Positions 46,168 to 55,900 of a DNA stretch of 64,000 bases are shown one piece after another. Where the stretch lies: assembly GCA_016713405.1 (NCBI GenBank), contig JADJPF010000007.1, forward strand, positions 248,001 to 312,000, written 5' to 3'. Both the position numbers and the translations under genes were made by a program. The DNA comes from Blastocatellia bacterium. Its GTDB lineage: Bacteria > Acidobacteriota > Blastocatellia > Chloracidobacteriales > JADJPF01. Numbering within the stretch: the stretch's first letter is position 1; every line of letters begins with the position of its first letter. The notes beneath the pieces are model-generated. The model saw nothing but the letters and a program-made list of their open reading frames with translations. It did no database searches and was not told the DNA's origin.

Positions 46168-46599
46168 ATGAACAAAATAACAAATCTACATATTCGTACT
46201 GAATCATTACCTTTACGTTGCGAAATTTGTCATCAAACAGATTGTTTTGACCCAGATCAAAACTGGTGTTCACGTTGTAAGGAAATTACAATTAAAGAAG
46301 ACCATTCAAAAAAGGAAATTTTTATTAATATTACTAAAAAAACTGCTTTAGAGATTTTACTAGGTTTAATAAAACTTGGTTTAACAACAGGAGGATTTGC
46401 AAGCCTAATGTTAGTTTTTTTCTGGGCTGGTGCTTCGGGTGATGCTATTTTGGTTTTAGCTATTTTGTCTTTATTTAGTGGTTTATTAGGAGGATTAATT
46501 TTTGGGCTAGTTTTTATATTGGGAATTTTAGCTTTTAATGGAATAGAGAAATTAAAATGGTATTTTTCTGGAAAACGTCATCCATTGCAGCAATTCTAA
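46168..46599 (+). CDS. Small membrane protein with zinc-ribbon-like N-terminus
   Basis: 143 residues. CEICHQTDCFDPDQNWCSRC (residues about 18-37) has two Cys pairs in a zinc-ribbon layout. Two long hydrophobic segments follow at about 67-95 and 98-125. No signal peptide in front of the ribbon, so the ribbon is probably cytoplasmic. No family recognised. It begins 21 bp after the preceding stop, with no clear SD. Confidence 0.55.
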   Translation: MNKITNLHIRTESLPLRCEICHQTDCFDPDQNWCSRCKEITIKEDHSKKEIFINITKKTALEILLGLIKLGLTTGGFASLMLVFFWAGASGDAILVLAILSLFSGLLGGLIFGLVFILGILAFNGIEKLKWYFSGKRHPLQQF

Positions 46600-46724
46600 A
46601 GTTGATTTACCTGTATCTTAACCAATAAGAATATTATCTCTAAAATTCTGCTAAGGAAAATGCCTAGATAAAATTAAATAATATTAACTGACATTTATTA
46701 AATTTTTTGCTATCTTGCACAAAG

Positions 46725-46760
46725 CTATTTAAGTCAATATATCTATTTAAGTCAATGTAT
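46725..46760 (+). repeat. Two tandem 18-bp repeats upstream of a kinase gene
   Basis: CTATTTAAGTCAATATAT at 46725-46742 and the same with one change (G for A) at 46743-46760. The pair ends six bases before GGAG of the following gene, so it may be an operator, or a simple duplication. Confidence 0.6.
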
Positions 46761-46776
46761 CTTTTGGAGATTGTGG

Positions 46777-47685
46777 ATGTCTGGATGTGTTTTTAGTAAT
46801 TGTTCTTCCCCTAGCGATGGTGTAAATGGACGTTGTGAAGGTTGTGGATCATTAATAAAAAATGAAATGATTCGACAACGTTACATTGTTGAAAAGGTTA
46901 TAAACCGCAGTAAGTTTGGAGTTAACTACTTAGTTAAAGACTCAAACAAAGATAGCACTTTTAAGATAGTAAAAGAACTACAACCAGTTTCTGAAGATGA
47001 TCCTGATTTTTATAGTGTAAGACGTTCTACAGTAGAGCGACTTTTTGAACGAGAAGCACGTGTATTAATGGGGCTACATCATCCTGGTATTCCTCGCCTA
47101 TATGCTGCTTTTGAGGAGAAATCTTTTGCTTATTTGGTAGAAGAATATATTCCTGGAACAACATTACTAGAATCATTAGATAAATCTAACCGAAGTAAAA
47201 TTACTGAAGCTGAGGCAAGAAGGATCTTAAAAGAACTTGCTACAATTTTAGTTTATCTACATTCCCGTGTTCCAGCAGTAGTTCACCGAGATATTAAGCC
47301 ACAAAATTTAATGTTTGCTGAAGACGATGGACGGTTGTTATTGGTGGAATTTGCTGCGGTTTCTCAACATGCACAAAAAAGCACTAATAGCACAGTAGTT
47401 GGAACTGCTGGTTATGCTCCAACAGAGCAACTTTATGGGCAAGCTGTTCCACAAAGTGATTTATATGCTGCTGGTGCTACAATACTAAGGTTAATTACAG
47501 GAGTGCATCCTAGTAAGTTATATAACCCTATAGAAAAACAATTTATTTGGCATAGCCAAGCAAATGTTACTCCTGCCTTTGCTTGTATTATAGATGGGCT
47601 GCTAGCACAGGATTTAACCGAACGCACCAGTAGTGCAGAGCAGTTATTACTAGAGTTAGAAATCTTAAGACCTTTGCCAGGTTAA
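46777..47685 (+). CDS. Ser/Thr kinase-like protein with zinc ribbon and altered DFG motif
   Basis: 302 residues from ATG 46777 (GGAG 7 bp upstream); a TTG at 46771 is less likely. A Cys-rich N-terminus (CVFSNC, then CEGCGSL) forms a zinc ribbon. The kinase domain has VVHRDIKPQNLMF intact, but the DFG motif reads VEFAAVS (Glu for Asp, Ala for Gly) and the ATP-lysine block is weak (TFKIVKEL). GTAGYAPTEQLYG and the SDLYAAGATIL block are normal. The altered DFG suggests weak or absent phosphotransfer; the fold may still bind ATP. It is soluble, 8 bp before the eIF2B-like gene. Confidence 0.8.
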   Translation: MSGCVFSNCSSPSDGVNGRCEGCGSLIKNEMIRQRYIVEKVINRSKFGVNYLVKDSNKDSTFKIVKELQPVSEDDPDFYSVRRSTVERLFEREARVLMGLHHPGIPRLYAAFEEKSFAYLVEEYIPGTTLLESLDKSNRSKITEAEARRILKELATILVYLHSRVPAVVHRDIKPQNLMFAEDDGRLLLVEFAAVSQHAQKSTNSTVVGTAGYAPTEQLYGQAVPQSDLYAAGATILRLITGVHPSKLYNPIEKQFIWHSQANVTPAFACIIDGLLAQDLTERTSSAEQLLLELEILRPLPG

Positions 47686-47692
47686 GAAATTT

Positions 47693-48625
47693 ATGGATAT
47701 TGATGAGAAAATAAAACAAAAGTTAATTGATATTGCTCAAGATAATAGCTCTGGTTCTTCAGAATTAGCTAAACGTGCAGCAGTAACTTTATTAGAAATA
47801 GTGGCAAGTATACAGGAAGCCCCTAATACCTCAGTACAAAGCCTACGTACTCCAATACTTATTTTTGCTAAAGCCCTACTTCAAGCCCAACCTAAAATGG
47901 CAACACTTTTTAACCTAGTCAACCGTGCTTTGTTGGTTATCAATAGCCAAGTTGTTTTTGGGGAAGCAAAAGCAGCATTAGAAAAATATATTTATAATTT
48001 TTTATCAATTGTTGTTAGTGGTAGCGATGGGATTAGCGAAATATTTCAACCAATAATTACAGAAAATACTATAGTTCTTACTTACTCTTATAGTGCTACA
48101 GTTAATAAAGCTTTAATTAACATTAAACAAAAAGGGATTAACTTTGAGGTTTTTTGTAGCGAAAGTCGGCCAATAATGGAAGGGAGGAAAACGGCTCAAA
48201 TACTAGCAACTGCTGGTATTGGAGTAACTTTTATTGTTGATGCTGCAATTTTATTTGCCTTGCAACGCTCAAATGTTGTTATTTTTGGGGCTGATGCAAT
48301 TACTACAGAAGGGATTGTTAATAAAATAGGGACAATGCTTATTGCTTTGGCTGCCCGTCATTTTAATAAACCTTGTTATGTACTGGCAGATAGCACTAAG
48401 TTCTTACCCTCGTCTTATCGTTTGATGACTGAAGAAATACATAAACAAGCGGAAATTTGGCCCGACTCACCTTTAGAAATAATAGTATTTAATCGTTATT
48501 TTGAAACTATTCCATTAGATTTTTTTACAGGGGTAGTTACTGAGTACGGAATACTAACAATGCCAGAAGTTAAGCTACATTTAACTAATTTAGGGATTTG
48601 CTCAGAGTTATGTACACAGTTGTAA
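47693..48625 (+). CDS. eIF2B alpha/beta/delta-type (ribose-1,5-bisphosphate-isomerase-like) protein
   Basis: 310 residues. The C-terminal Rossmann-like half carries the eIF2B/MtnA signature: VLTYSYSATVNKAL, CSESRPIMEGRKTAQIL, VVIFGADAITTEGIVNKIGT and CYVLADSTKFLP. Bacterial members often act as sugar-phosphate isomerases (MtnA, R15P isomerase); the substrate here is unknown. The N-terminus is helical, as in eIF2B. It is 8 bp from the preceding kinase and overlaps cinA by 16 bp, so all three probably share an mRNA. Confidence 0.8.
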   Translation: MDIDEKIKQKLIDIAQDNSSGSSELAKRAAVTLLEIVASIQEAPNTSVQSLRTPILIFAKALLQAQPKMATLFNLVNRALLVINSQVVFGEAKAALEKYIYNFLSIVVSGSDGISEIFQPIITENTIVLTYSYSATVNKALINIKQKGINFEVFCSESRPIMEGRKTAQILATAGIGVTFIVDAAILFALQRSNVVIFGADAITTEGIVNKIGTMLIALAARHFNKPCYVLADSTKFLPSSYRLMTEEIHKQAEIWPDSPLEIIVFNRYFETIPLDFFTGVVTEYGILTMPEVKLHLTNLGICSELCTQL

Positions 48626-49428
48626 TTTTAGCTATAGGGAATGAGTTATTAATTGGTGAAACTTTAGACACCAATACAAATTGGCTTTGTCAAAATTTAA
48701 CGGCTTTAGGTTTGCAAGTTGCTGCTACTTTAACTTTACCTGATGATTTAGGCATAATTGCTAGCACTGTTGAACAATTACTTAGTCAAAAAATTTTTTC
48801 TTTTCCAATAAATCTACTTATTAGTACTGGTGGTTTAGGCCCAACATCTGATGATCTAACTTTAGAAGCCATTGCTAAAAGCCTTGATTTGTCTTTGGAA
48901 TTAAACCAAATTGCTTATCAATGGATAGTAGAAAAGTATCAAGCCTTAGCTGAAAAAAATTTTGTTGATAGCGCAGAAATAAATGATGCACGTAGTAAAA
49001 TGGCATTTCTACCATTAACATCAATACCTATAAAAAACCCAGAAGGAGTAGCACCCGCAATAAAAATTACAGCTAAAAATACTACAATTATTTGTCTTCC
49101 AGGTGTTCCTCAGGAAATGAAAGCCTTTATGCTTGGCCCAGTGCAAGCATTGCTATCAGAATTATATGAAACAGGAATATTTGCCGAAAAAGAACTTTTT
49201 GCTTTGTGTGGGGATGAATCTTTACTTGCTCCTATTTTAAGTCAGGTTGCCAAACTTTACCCACAAGTTTATATTAAGTCCAAAGCAAAGGGTTTTGGTA
49301 AAGATTTACGTTTTCAAATTAAATTACATATCCGTGGTAAAGATAGTAGTATCAATAGCTTACTTAGTGCAGCCGAAAACTCTTTGTGTCAAGCACTAAA
49401 TAGTAATGGAATTCAAATAATAGCTTAA
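48610..49428 (+). CDS. cinA: CinA-family protein, N-terminal MoCF-biosynthesis (COG1058) domain
   Basis: 272 residues from ATG 48610, giving MYTVVILAIGNELLIGETLD, the usual CinA start; the earlier TTG adds only four residues. Hallmarks are GNELLIGE...NTNW, LLISTGGLGPTSDDLTLEAIA and ICLPGVPQEMKAFM. Only the MoCF-like domain is present; the C-terminal pyridine-nucleotide deamidase domain of full CinA is missing. The domain is associated with ADP-ribose pyrophosphatase or competence-related functions in relatives. It overlaps the eIF2B-like gene. Confidence 0.88.
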   Translation: MYTVVILAIGNELLIGETLDTNTNWLCQNLTALGLQVAATLTLPDDLGIIASTVEQLLSQKIFSFPINLLISTGGLGPTSDDLTLEAIAKSLDLSLELNQIAYQWIVEKYQALAEKNFVDSAEINDARSKMAFLPLTSIPIKNPEGVAPAIKITAKNTTIICLPGVPQEMKAFMLGPVQALLSELYETGIFAEKELFALCGDESLLAPILSQVAKLYPQVYIKSKAKGFGKDLRFQIKLHIRGKDSSINSLLSAAENSLCQALNSNGIQIIA

Positions 49429-49445
49429 GCTATTTTCTTAATCTA

Positions 49446-50006
49446 ATGAGTGTTAATAATCTAGTTTCTAAATTACTTTATCAAGGTTTAACTACTGTTA
49501 GTTTGGTAGAAAAATCTTTAGGGCTAGAAGCACCAACTACAAAACTAACAGAAATACAAACAAAAGAGTTAAAGAAAATATTTCTTTCTACAGTAGATTA
49601 TTCCAAAATTTTAATAAAAGCTGGCGACTCACATTTACTAACCATTAGCGGACGAGCTTTTGTAATGGGTAATATTATTTATATTCCAAAAGAAACTTAT
49701 AGTATGCAGTTATTAGTTCATGAAATGACTCATATTTGGCAATATCAAAATGGTGGTTGTGGTTATATTGGCAAATCTTTATTAGGGCAATACTTAGGCC
49801 AAGGTTATGATTTTGTAACAGGAATTTCTGAAAATAAAGCTTGGGAAAAGCTAAATCCAGAACAACAAGCTTCTTTAATAGAATATGCTTATGCAGCTAA
49901 ATTTTTTGAACAAGGTGAAAAAGAATTTATTTATTGGGGCCGAGATTATACAAATTATCTGAAAAAAGCTTTAGAACAACTACGCAAAGGATTAGGTGTT
50001 AGCTAG
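49446..50006 (+). CDS. Putative zincin (HEMTHIWQ type)
   Basis: 186 residues. LLVHEMTHIWQYQNGGCGYIG carries HExxH with the W-Q-Y-Q-x-G-G block of DUF4157-like putative metallopeptidases, often found beside secreted toxins and injection-system cores. No signal peptide. The short N-terminus is helical; the C-terminus holds a Tyr/Lys-rich helix. Activity and target unknown. 17 bp after cinA. Confidence 0.65.
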   Translation: MSVNNLVSKLLYQGLTTVSLVEKSLGLEAPTTKLTEIQTKELKKIFLSTVDYSKILIKAGDSHLLTISGRAFVMGNIIYIPKETYSMQLLVHEMTHIWQYQNGGCGYIGKSLLGQYLGQGYDFVTGISENKAWEKLNPEQQASLIEYAYAAKFFEQGEKEFIYWGRDYTNYLKKALEQLRKGLGVS

Positions 50007-50048
50007 ATTATTGGCAAAATATAAACCTGATCATATTTTACCAATAAT

Positions 50049-50097
50049 TACCTAGTATATAGCACTATGATATAAACTGTGTTCTAGGTATTTTGTT
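50049..50097 (+). terminator. Possible terminator after the zincin gene
   Basis: TACCTAG (50049-50055) pairs with 50084-50090. An inner TATAT/ATATA helix and TTTTGTT after the stem are consistent with a weak terminator, but the loop is long. Confidence 0.35.
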
Positions 50098-50148
50098 AGA
50101 AAAGCTAATAGTTAAAAGGATTTTGATCCTGGGTTTGACAAAATTGGG

Positions 50149-50178
50149 TTGACTCTATCAAGCTAAAGCGTGTATAAG
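50149..50178 (+). promoter_or_regulatory. Candidate sigma70 promoter of the OmpA-family gene
   Basis: TTGACT (50149-50154), an 18-bp spacer and TATAAG (50173-50178). Transcription would start near 50185, leaving a leader of about 130 nt. Confidence 0.55.
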
Positions 50179-50183
50179 CAAAA

Positions 50184-50253
50184 ATAACACTTTAATAACA
50201 CCGCACTATATAACACTTTAAGTAGTGTTTTAATAGAAACCCTTGTTGCGGTG
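50184..50253 (+). promoter_or_regulatory. Direct and inverted repeats in the leader of the OmpA-family gene
   Basis: ATAACACTTTAA occurs twice (50184-50195 and 50210-50221), exactly 26 bp apart. CACCGCA (50199-50205) and TGCGGTG (50247-50253) form an inverted pair enclosing a smaller AACACT/AGTGTT hairpin (50212-50217, 50224-50229). It could be an operator pair or a folded leader RNA. The remaining intergenic DNA (50007-50317) holds the promoter and a weak terminator only. Confidence 0.45.
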
Positions 50254-50317
50254 ATTCATTCAAGATTAACAATACAGGTTTTAGAGTTAAATAGTGGTCG
50301 GATGACCGGAGGTGCTT

Positions 50318-52513
50318 ATGAGATTTTTGAAGACCATGATGGCGACAATTTTGCTGGTGCTGTTATTTAATGTTATGGTCTCTGCGCAAGAATCAGAAAG
50401 AGACAAACGCCGCGTAACTCAACCAACAGTTAGTGGTGCCACAGGGCTTTTTACTGTTTATGACTCCTCTACGCTAAAGCGTGGGGAATTTAATGTTGGA
50501 TTTTTTGCTAACAACTATGATCGTGACCCAGGCGATGTTGATATTATGCAATATCCTGTTAATGTTGCTTTTGGTGTTACTGATCGTGTGGAAGTATTCT
50601 TACAAACTGATGGATATCAACGAGTTATTTCCAACGCCCCATTTGAATTAAGCGGGCCATTATTTCCAGGACTTTCACGTCCCCAAGGTTCATTTGGTTT
50701 AGATGGTGTTAATATTAATTTCCCTGAATTAAACCAAACTAACCCACAATTTTTCCCTCTTAATGGCGCACCAATAAGCGGTGCTGTCGTTGGTGGTGTG
50801 TTACCAGGGTTGCCGCAAACAGGCTCACGACCAATATTTGATCCTGTTTTGGGAGTTAATAAACCAGGCTTTTTTGCCCCAGGTTTTCTAAATGATTTTC
50901 CTTTTTTAGGTAAAGGTGGCGGCACTTTAGGCAGTGCTTCTTTTGGTACTAAAATAAGCTTTAGACCAGAAAGAGGTATTGGTTTTGCTATTTTAGGCAT
51001 AGTTAAGGTGCCAACTGTTCCAGCCGGTGCATTATTTCAAAAAGATAGAGGTGGACGGTTAACACAAGGATCTGGTGCTGGCGCAACAGACTTTGGAGTA
51101 TTTTTAATTACTAGTTTACGTAGAGGACTTGTTAGCACTCACTTAAACTTTGGCTATGTCCATGCTAATGATCCAAAATCACGTAATTTTGAGCTTCTAG
51201 ATCGTAGTGATTCTTTAATTTTCTCTGCTGGTGTAGATGTTCCTATTAATCGTTATGTACAACTTATTGGTGAAGCTACCTATAATTATTATGTTGGTGA
51301 AGCTACACCTACGCTTAATCGTCCTAACCCTGTAGATGTTTTAGCTGGTGCTAGATTTTATCCATTTGGTAAGGATGAAAACCGACGATTCTTATTCTCT
51401 TTTGGTGGTGGCTATCGTTACTTTGCTAATAATTCTGGTTCAGAACGCGAAGAAGACACCATTAAACGAGTTATTGCTACTGGAACAGTACCAGCAGCAA
51501 CTATAGCTCGTAGCTTAGAAGGTGATTATAACGGCTTTGTTGCTCATATAACTCTAGGGTTACGTAATACAAAAGCAGCACCTCCACCACCTCCAGCAGT
51601 AGACCCTTGTGCTAATGCTGTAGCTCCTACCATTGAACTTGCTGCTGATAAATTAGCAGTTAAGGAGCGTTCTAACGATGTTGTTAAATTTAGCACTCGT
51701 GGCATGGGTGATGGATTAACTTATAATTGGACTGCTACAGGTGGTTCATTTACAGATAACGGTTCTGTAGAAAGAACTTGGAGTTCTGCTAATTTAGCTC
51801 CTGGTACTTACACAATTACAGTAACAGTAACAGATAAATGTAATTTATCTAAATCTGATACTCGTACAATTACAGTAGAAAAAGGTAATCGTTGCCCAAC
51901 CGTTTCACTCAAGGCTAATCCAACTACTGCTCAAGAAGGTGCAGATGTCACCTTTAACTTCACTGCTGGCGGTAATGACCCAGATGGTGACAAGCTACAG
52001 TATGTTTGGACAACCACTCGAGGCACACTTAATGGTGGTGATGCAGCTAAACAACTTAATAGCACAGGCTTAAGTGCAGGCAATATCACTGTAAAAGTAA
52101 CTGTTAGTGATGGTCAATGCTCTGCTACAGATAGCGTTACAGTTTCAATTACTCCTAGACCTGCTCCACCTGCTGTATTTACAACTAGCTGTAACACTTA
52201 TAAGACAGTCAATGATTCTCGTCCAGATAACGCTTGTAAGCGTGTATTAGACGATGTTGCAGCAAGACTACAAAATGATAGAAATGCTGTTTTAATTATT
52301 GATGGACATTCTGATAAGGGTGAAAAAGCTGGCACAGCTAAGACCCGCGCTCAACGTGTAAGAGATTATTTAGTCAATGAAAGAAATCTTGATGCTGGCC
52401 GTATTGAAGTTCGTAGCTTTGATAATCAACGTCCAGATCCATCAGGAGATCGCCTACTCAATAGACGAGTAATGTTGCACGTTGTACCACAAGGGGCAAC
52501 TCGTCCAGAATAA
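50318..52513 (+). CDS. OmpA-family outer-membrane protein with Ig/PKD-like repeats
   Basis: 731 residues from ATG 50318 (GGAGG five bases upstream; a GTG at 50312 overlaps the RBS). Residues 1-23 are a signal peptide ending VSAQ. Residues about 30-410 are a beta-barrel-like region (GEFNVGFFANNYDRDPGDVDIM in two parts; GGGYRYFANNSG). Residues about 435-620 hold two PKD/Ig-like domains (LTYNWTATGGSFTDNG; DGDKLQYVWTTTRGTLNG). Residues about 625-730 are an OmpA-like domain (LIIDGHSDKGEKAG; LNRRVMLHVV), which usually binds peptidoglycan. So a barrel anchored to the wall. Own promoter and terminator. Confidence 0.85.
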   Translation: MRFLKTMMATILLVLLFNVMVSAQESERDKRRVTQPTVSGATGLFTVYDSSTLKRGEFNVGFFANNYDRDPGDVDIMQYPVNVAFGVTDRVEVFLQTDGYQRVISNAPFELSGPLFPGLSRPQGSFGLDGVNINFPELNQTNPQFFPLNGAPISGAVVGGVLPGLPQTGSRPIFDPVLGVNKPGFFAPGFLNDFPFLGKGGGTLGSASFGTKISFRPERGIGFAILGIVKVPTVPAGALFQKDRGGRLTQGSGAGATDFGVFLITSLRRGLVSTHLNFGYVHANDPKSRNFELLDRSDSLIFSAGVDVPINRYVQLIGEATYNYYVGEATPTLNRPNPVDVLAGARFYPFGKDENRRFLFSFGGGYRYFANNSGSEREEDTIKRVIATGTVPAATIARSLEGDYNGFVAHITLGLRNTKAAPPPPPAVDPCANAVAPTIELAADKLAVKERSNDVVKFSTRGMGDGLTYNWTATGGSFTDNGSVERTWSSANLAPGTYTITVTVTDKCNLSKSDTRTITVEKGNRCPTVSLKANPTTAQEGADVTFNFTAGGNDPDGDKLQYVWTTTRGTLNGGDAAKQLNSTGLSAGNITVKVTVSDGQCSATDSVTVSITPRPAPPAVFTTSCNTYKTVNDSRPDNACKRVLDDVAARLQNDRNAVLIIDGHSDKGEKAGTAKTRAQRVRDYLVNERNLDAGRIEVRSFDNQRPDPSGDRLLNRRVMLHVVPQGATRPE

Positions 52514-52537
52514 ATTAGAAGTAAATTTTCCTCTACT

Positions 52538-52567
52538 AAAAAAGCGGGCTAACTAGCCCGCTTTTTT
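52538..52567 (+). terminator. Rho-independent terminator of the OmpA-family gene
   Basis: AAAAAAGCGGGC (52538-52549) pairs with 52556-52567, with one further T-A pair and a four-base loop. The T6 run and TATTTTT follow. Confidence 0.95.
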
Positions 52568-52717
52568 ATTTTTATACATATTTATGTTTATTATTTGGTT
52601 TTAATTGGAAAATATGTAAAAAAATACAAATTTTTGTATTTTCTAAAATTTTTTCTTACTAGGAAGGTTCACTTGTAGAAATACTAACCCTATTATAAAG
52701 TGTCGTTTATCAAAATT

Positions 52718-52862
52718 CCCTAGTATCAAAGAATCTTGGTCTGCAATTTGCTTTATAGAATAAGAAAACCCTGGTCGTTATATCTGCTAATAACTGTTCT
52801 ATAAAGTAATAAGGAATAGTTATTAGCAAAACTTTTTAGGGCGATTTCCCTAAGATTCTTTG
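52718..52862 (+). promoter_or_regulatory. Interleaved inverted repeats (possible pseudoknot) in the receptor leader
   Basis: Three perfect inverted pairs: CAAAGAATCTT (52727-52737) with 52852-52862; GCTAATAACT (52786-52795) with 52818-52827; and CTTTATAGAA (52751-52760) with TTCTATAAAG (52797-52806). The third pairs upstream sequence with the loop of the second, a pseudoknot layout enclosed by the first. CCCTA/TAGGG (52718-52722, 52837-52841) adds a further helix. No known riboswitch consensus was recognised. Confidence 0.5.
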
Positions 52863-52900
52863 AAATATAAATAATTCTCTCACTCTACGAGGAGGTAGAT

Positions 52901-55900
52901 ATGCACAGATTGTCTGTTAGAGTGTTGACCATACTAGCATTTGTACTAGCATTGGCCGGCGCAGCAGTTGCTCAAGTGACGACGGGTGTTATCGTAGGTA
53001 CTGTTACAGATCAAACAGGTGCTGTTGTTGCAGGTGCTTCTGTAACTGCCATCAATAAGTCAACTGGTTTAACAAAAACAGTAACAACTAATGAGCAAGG
53101 CGAGTATGAAATTGGTCCGTTGCCACCAGCCGAATATGAAGTTACTAGTGAGGCTAGTGGTTTTACAAAAATTATCCAACCGGGAGTAATAGTTAATGTT
53201 AGTTCCCGCATTTCCGTAACCTTTACCCTTAAACCTGTAGGAACAGAAGAAGTAATTACTATTTCTGGAGAAGCAGGAGCCACAATTGAAACTACAAATA
53301 CTGTAGTTCAAGGTGTTATCGATAATCGTCAAGTCAAACAATTACCTTTAACTGGTCGCACATTTTCTAATTTAGCTGTACTTGTTCCAGGTGCAAAACC
53401 AGTAGGAGCTTTTGACCCAACTAAAGCTCGTACAGGGACAGTTTCACTTTCTGGTAGTAGTGGACGTGATGCTAATGTTTCTGTAGATGGTGGTGATAAT
53501 AAAGATAATGTGGTTGGTGGTGCAGTACAAAACTTTACTACTGAAGGCATTCAAGAATTTGTAGTACAAACCCAAAACTTTTTACCTGATACAGGTCGTT
53601 CTGCTGGTGGTAATATCACTGTAGTAACAAAAAGTGGTACAAATGAATTACACGGAAGTTTTGTACTTTTTGAACGTAACGACCGTTTTAATGCTCGTGA
53701 TAACTTTAACCCAGAATTTGACCGTGTTACAGGTGATGGCCCATTTGCTAAACAACCTTTTGACCGTCAAAATATAGCTGGTAGTTTAGGCTTCCCAATT
53801 ATTAAAGATAAATTTTTCTTTTTTGGGGCTGCTGAATATACTAGAGAAAATATTTCTGTAGTAATTTCCCCAAACTCAGTACGAGAATTAAAAGCATTAG
53901 ATACTTTTGCTCGTATGGGTGCAATTCCTGGAGTTGCATCTGTAGCTGCACTTTCCACAGTTCCAACACCTTTCCGCGATACTCAATTTCAACTACGCGC
54001 AGATTATAGATTTAATGATAGACATCAAGCTTATGCCCGTTATGGTCATCAAACTAATAAGCTTGTTAATGACCAAATACCAAGTAATGCTGATATTACT
54101 TCTTCTGCACGTACAACTAATGAACTTCGCTCTATTTTATTAAGCGATACTTATACAATTAGCCCTAGCGTAGTAAATGTATTTAATTTTCAATTTACTA
54201 AGTTTGATAATCGTATAGTTGAAAATACAAACGCTCCTTTAACATTAGTCTTCCCAAGTGCTTTGTTTGGTCGTAATCCAAATGTTCCTCAAACCACTTT
54301 CCAAAATAAATTTCAATTTAAGGAAGCTGTTTCTGTAGCTAAAGGTCGTCATAGCTTAAAATTTGGTGTAGATTTTGTTTATGTACCTGTTTTAGCTGGT
54401 ACATTTGATTTTAACTCTGTTCCAGAAGTTGATTTTAATACTGATCCAAGCCAAATACTTGCTTCTGGTGGAACACTAAGTGATATTAATGTAGTTGATC
54501 TAGTAATTCTATCTGATGGTAATAGTCGAGTAGATCAAGTTGTTAAACAATTTTCTTTTTATGGTCAAGATAGTTTTCGTGTAAACAATAAGTTTACCTT
54601 TAATTATGGTGTTCGCTATGATGCAGACTTTGGTTTTTATGATCCAAAAAACGGTTCATATGAAAATAATCGTGGCGTTCAAGCACTACGTCGTATAGGA
54701 GTATTTTCTCCTAATGGAGGCGTTCCAGAAAACGATAAAAATAACTTTAGCCCACGTATAGGTTTTGCTTATGACCCAACAGGTAGAGGTAAGGCTGTAC
54801 TTCGTGCTAGTTATGGTCTTTTCTATGACCAAATTTTTACCAACGTACAATTTTTTGCACTTCAACAAACTGGAGACAATATTTATACTTCAGTTTTATT
54901 TGATCCAATTCGGTTTGGTATTGATCCTTTACCAAGACAAACTGGCAGCGTTCCAAATGTACCCGCAAATGGTACATTGCGCTTAATTGATCCAAATATT
55001 GTTACTCCTTATTCACAACAAACTTCTATCAATTTCCAATATGAACTTAAACCAGGGTTTATCTTGGAAACACAATATATCCATATTCTTGGTTTGCATG
55101 AATTTGCTAACTTAGAATTAAATTCTCGTATTGGTGCTGCTAATCCAAACTTTGTTGTTGGTACACCTTCAAGCCAAAATCCACGTAGCTTAACACCAAA
55201 CTTTCTTGCAAGTGGTCAACCTGCATTTGGTAGAGTTCGTTTTGCTGCTTCTATAGGTCGTTCCAGATATGATGGTTTTACCATTGGTATTAATAAGCGT
55301 TATGGTGGTGATGGCCCCTTTAAGTACCAGTTTGGCTTTAATTACACCTTAGCTCGTACCTTAGCTTATGGTGGCCCAGGACTAGGTGCTTCACGTAATG
55401 ATTTTGGTAATACATTTGAAAATCAATTTGCTATGTTTCGTCCTATCGATTTAGGTCGTACAGGTGAAGATGCACGTCATCGTGCAGTTATCAACGGTAT
55501 TTTAGATATGCCTTATGGCTTCCAAGTTTCTTCTATTATTCAAGCTGAATCTGCTCGTCCATTTGCTGTTGTTGATGGAAATGACCTTAATGGTGATGGC
55601 CGTTTTGATGATTTTGTTCGTGTTGATGGAAATGGTAACTTTATCCAGTTTAATCCTGGCGATAGACCTGGTAGTAATGGTAGAGTTTTAGGAATAAATC
55701 CTGGTCGAGGTATTCCATATTTCCAAGTTGATTTACGTGTAACTAAAAATGTTAGATTTGGTGAAAGACTTAAAGCAGAAGGTTATGTAGAATTCTTTAA
55801 TCTATTTAACCGTGCAAATATTGGTAATAACTTTAATGGTGATATTAGTTCTACTATAGCAACAGGTAAAAATACTGCTCCTCGTAACCCTGTCAATCTA

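Larger units (their letters stand above)
52514..52900 (+). other. Intergenic region with terminator and structured leader
   Basis: 387 bp without a gene. It holds the OmpA-gene terminator (52538-52567), an AT-rich stretch, and a run of interleaved inverted repeats at 52718-52862 (separate entry). GAGGAGG just upstream of 52901 is the RBS of the receptor. Confidence 0.6.

Noticed and set aside
53011..53550. Minus-strand frames under the second receptor gene
   Set aside because: Shadows of a long well-supported coding region, without RBSs.
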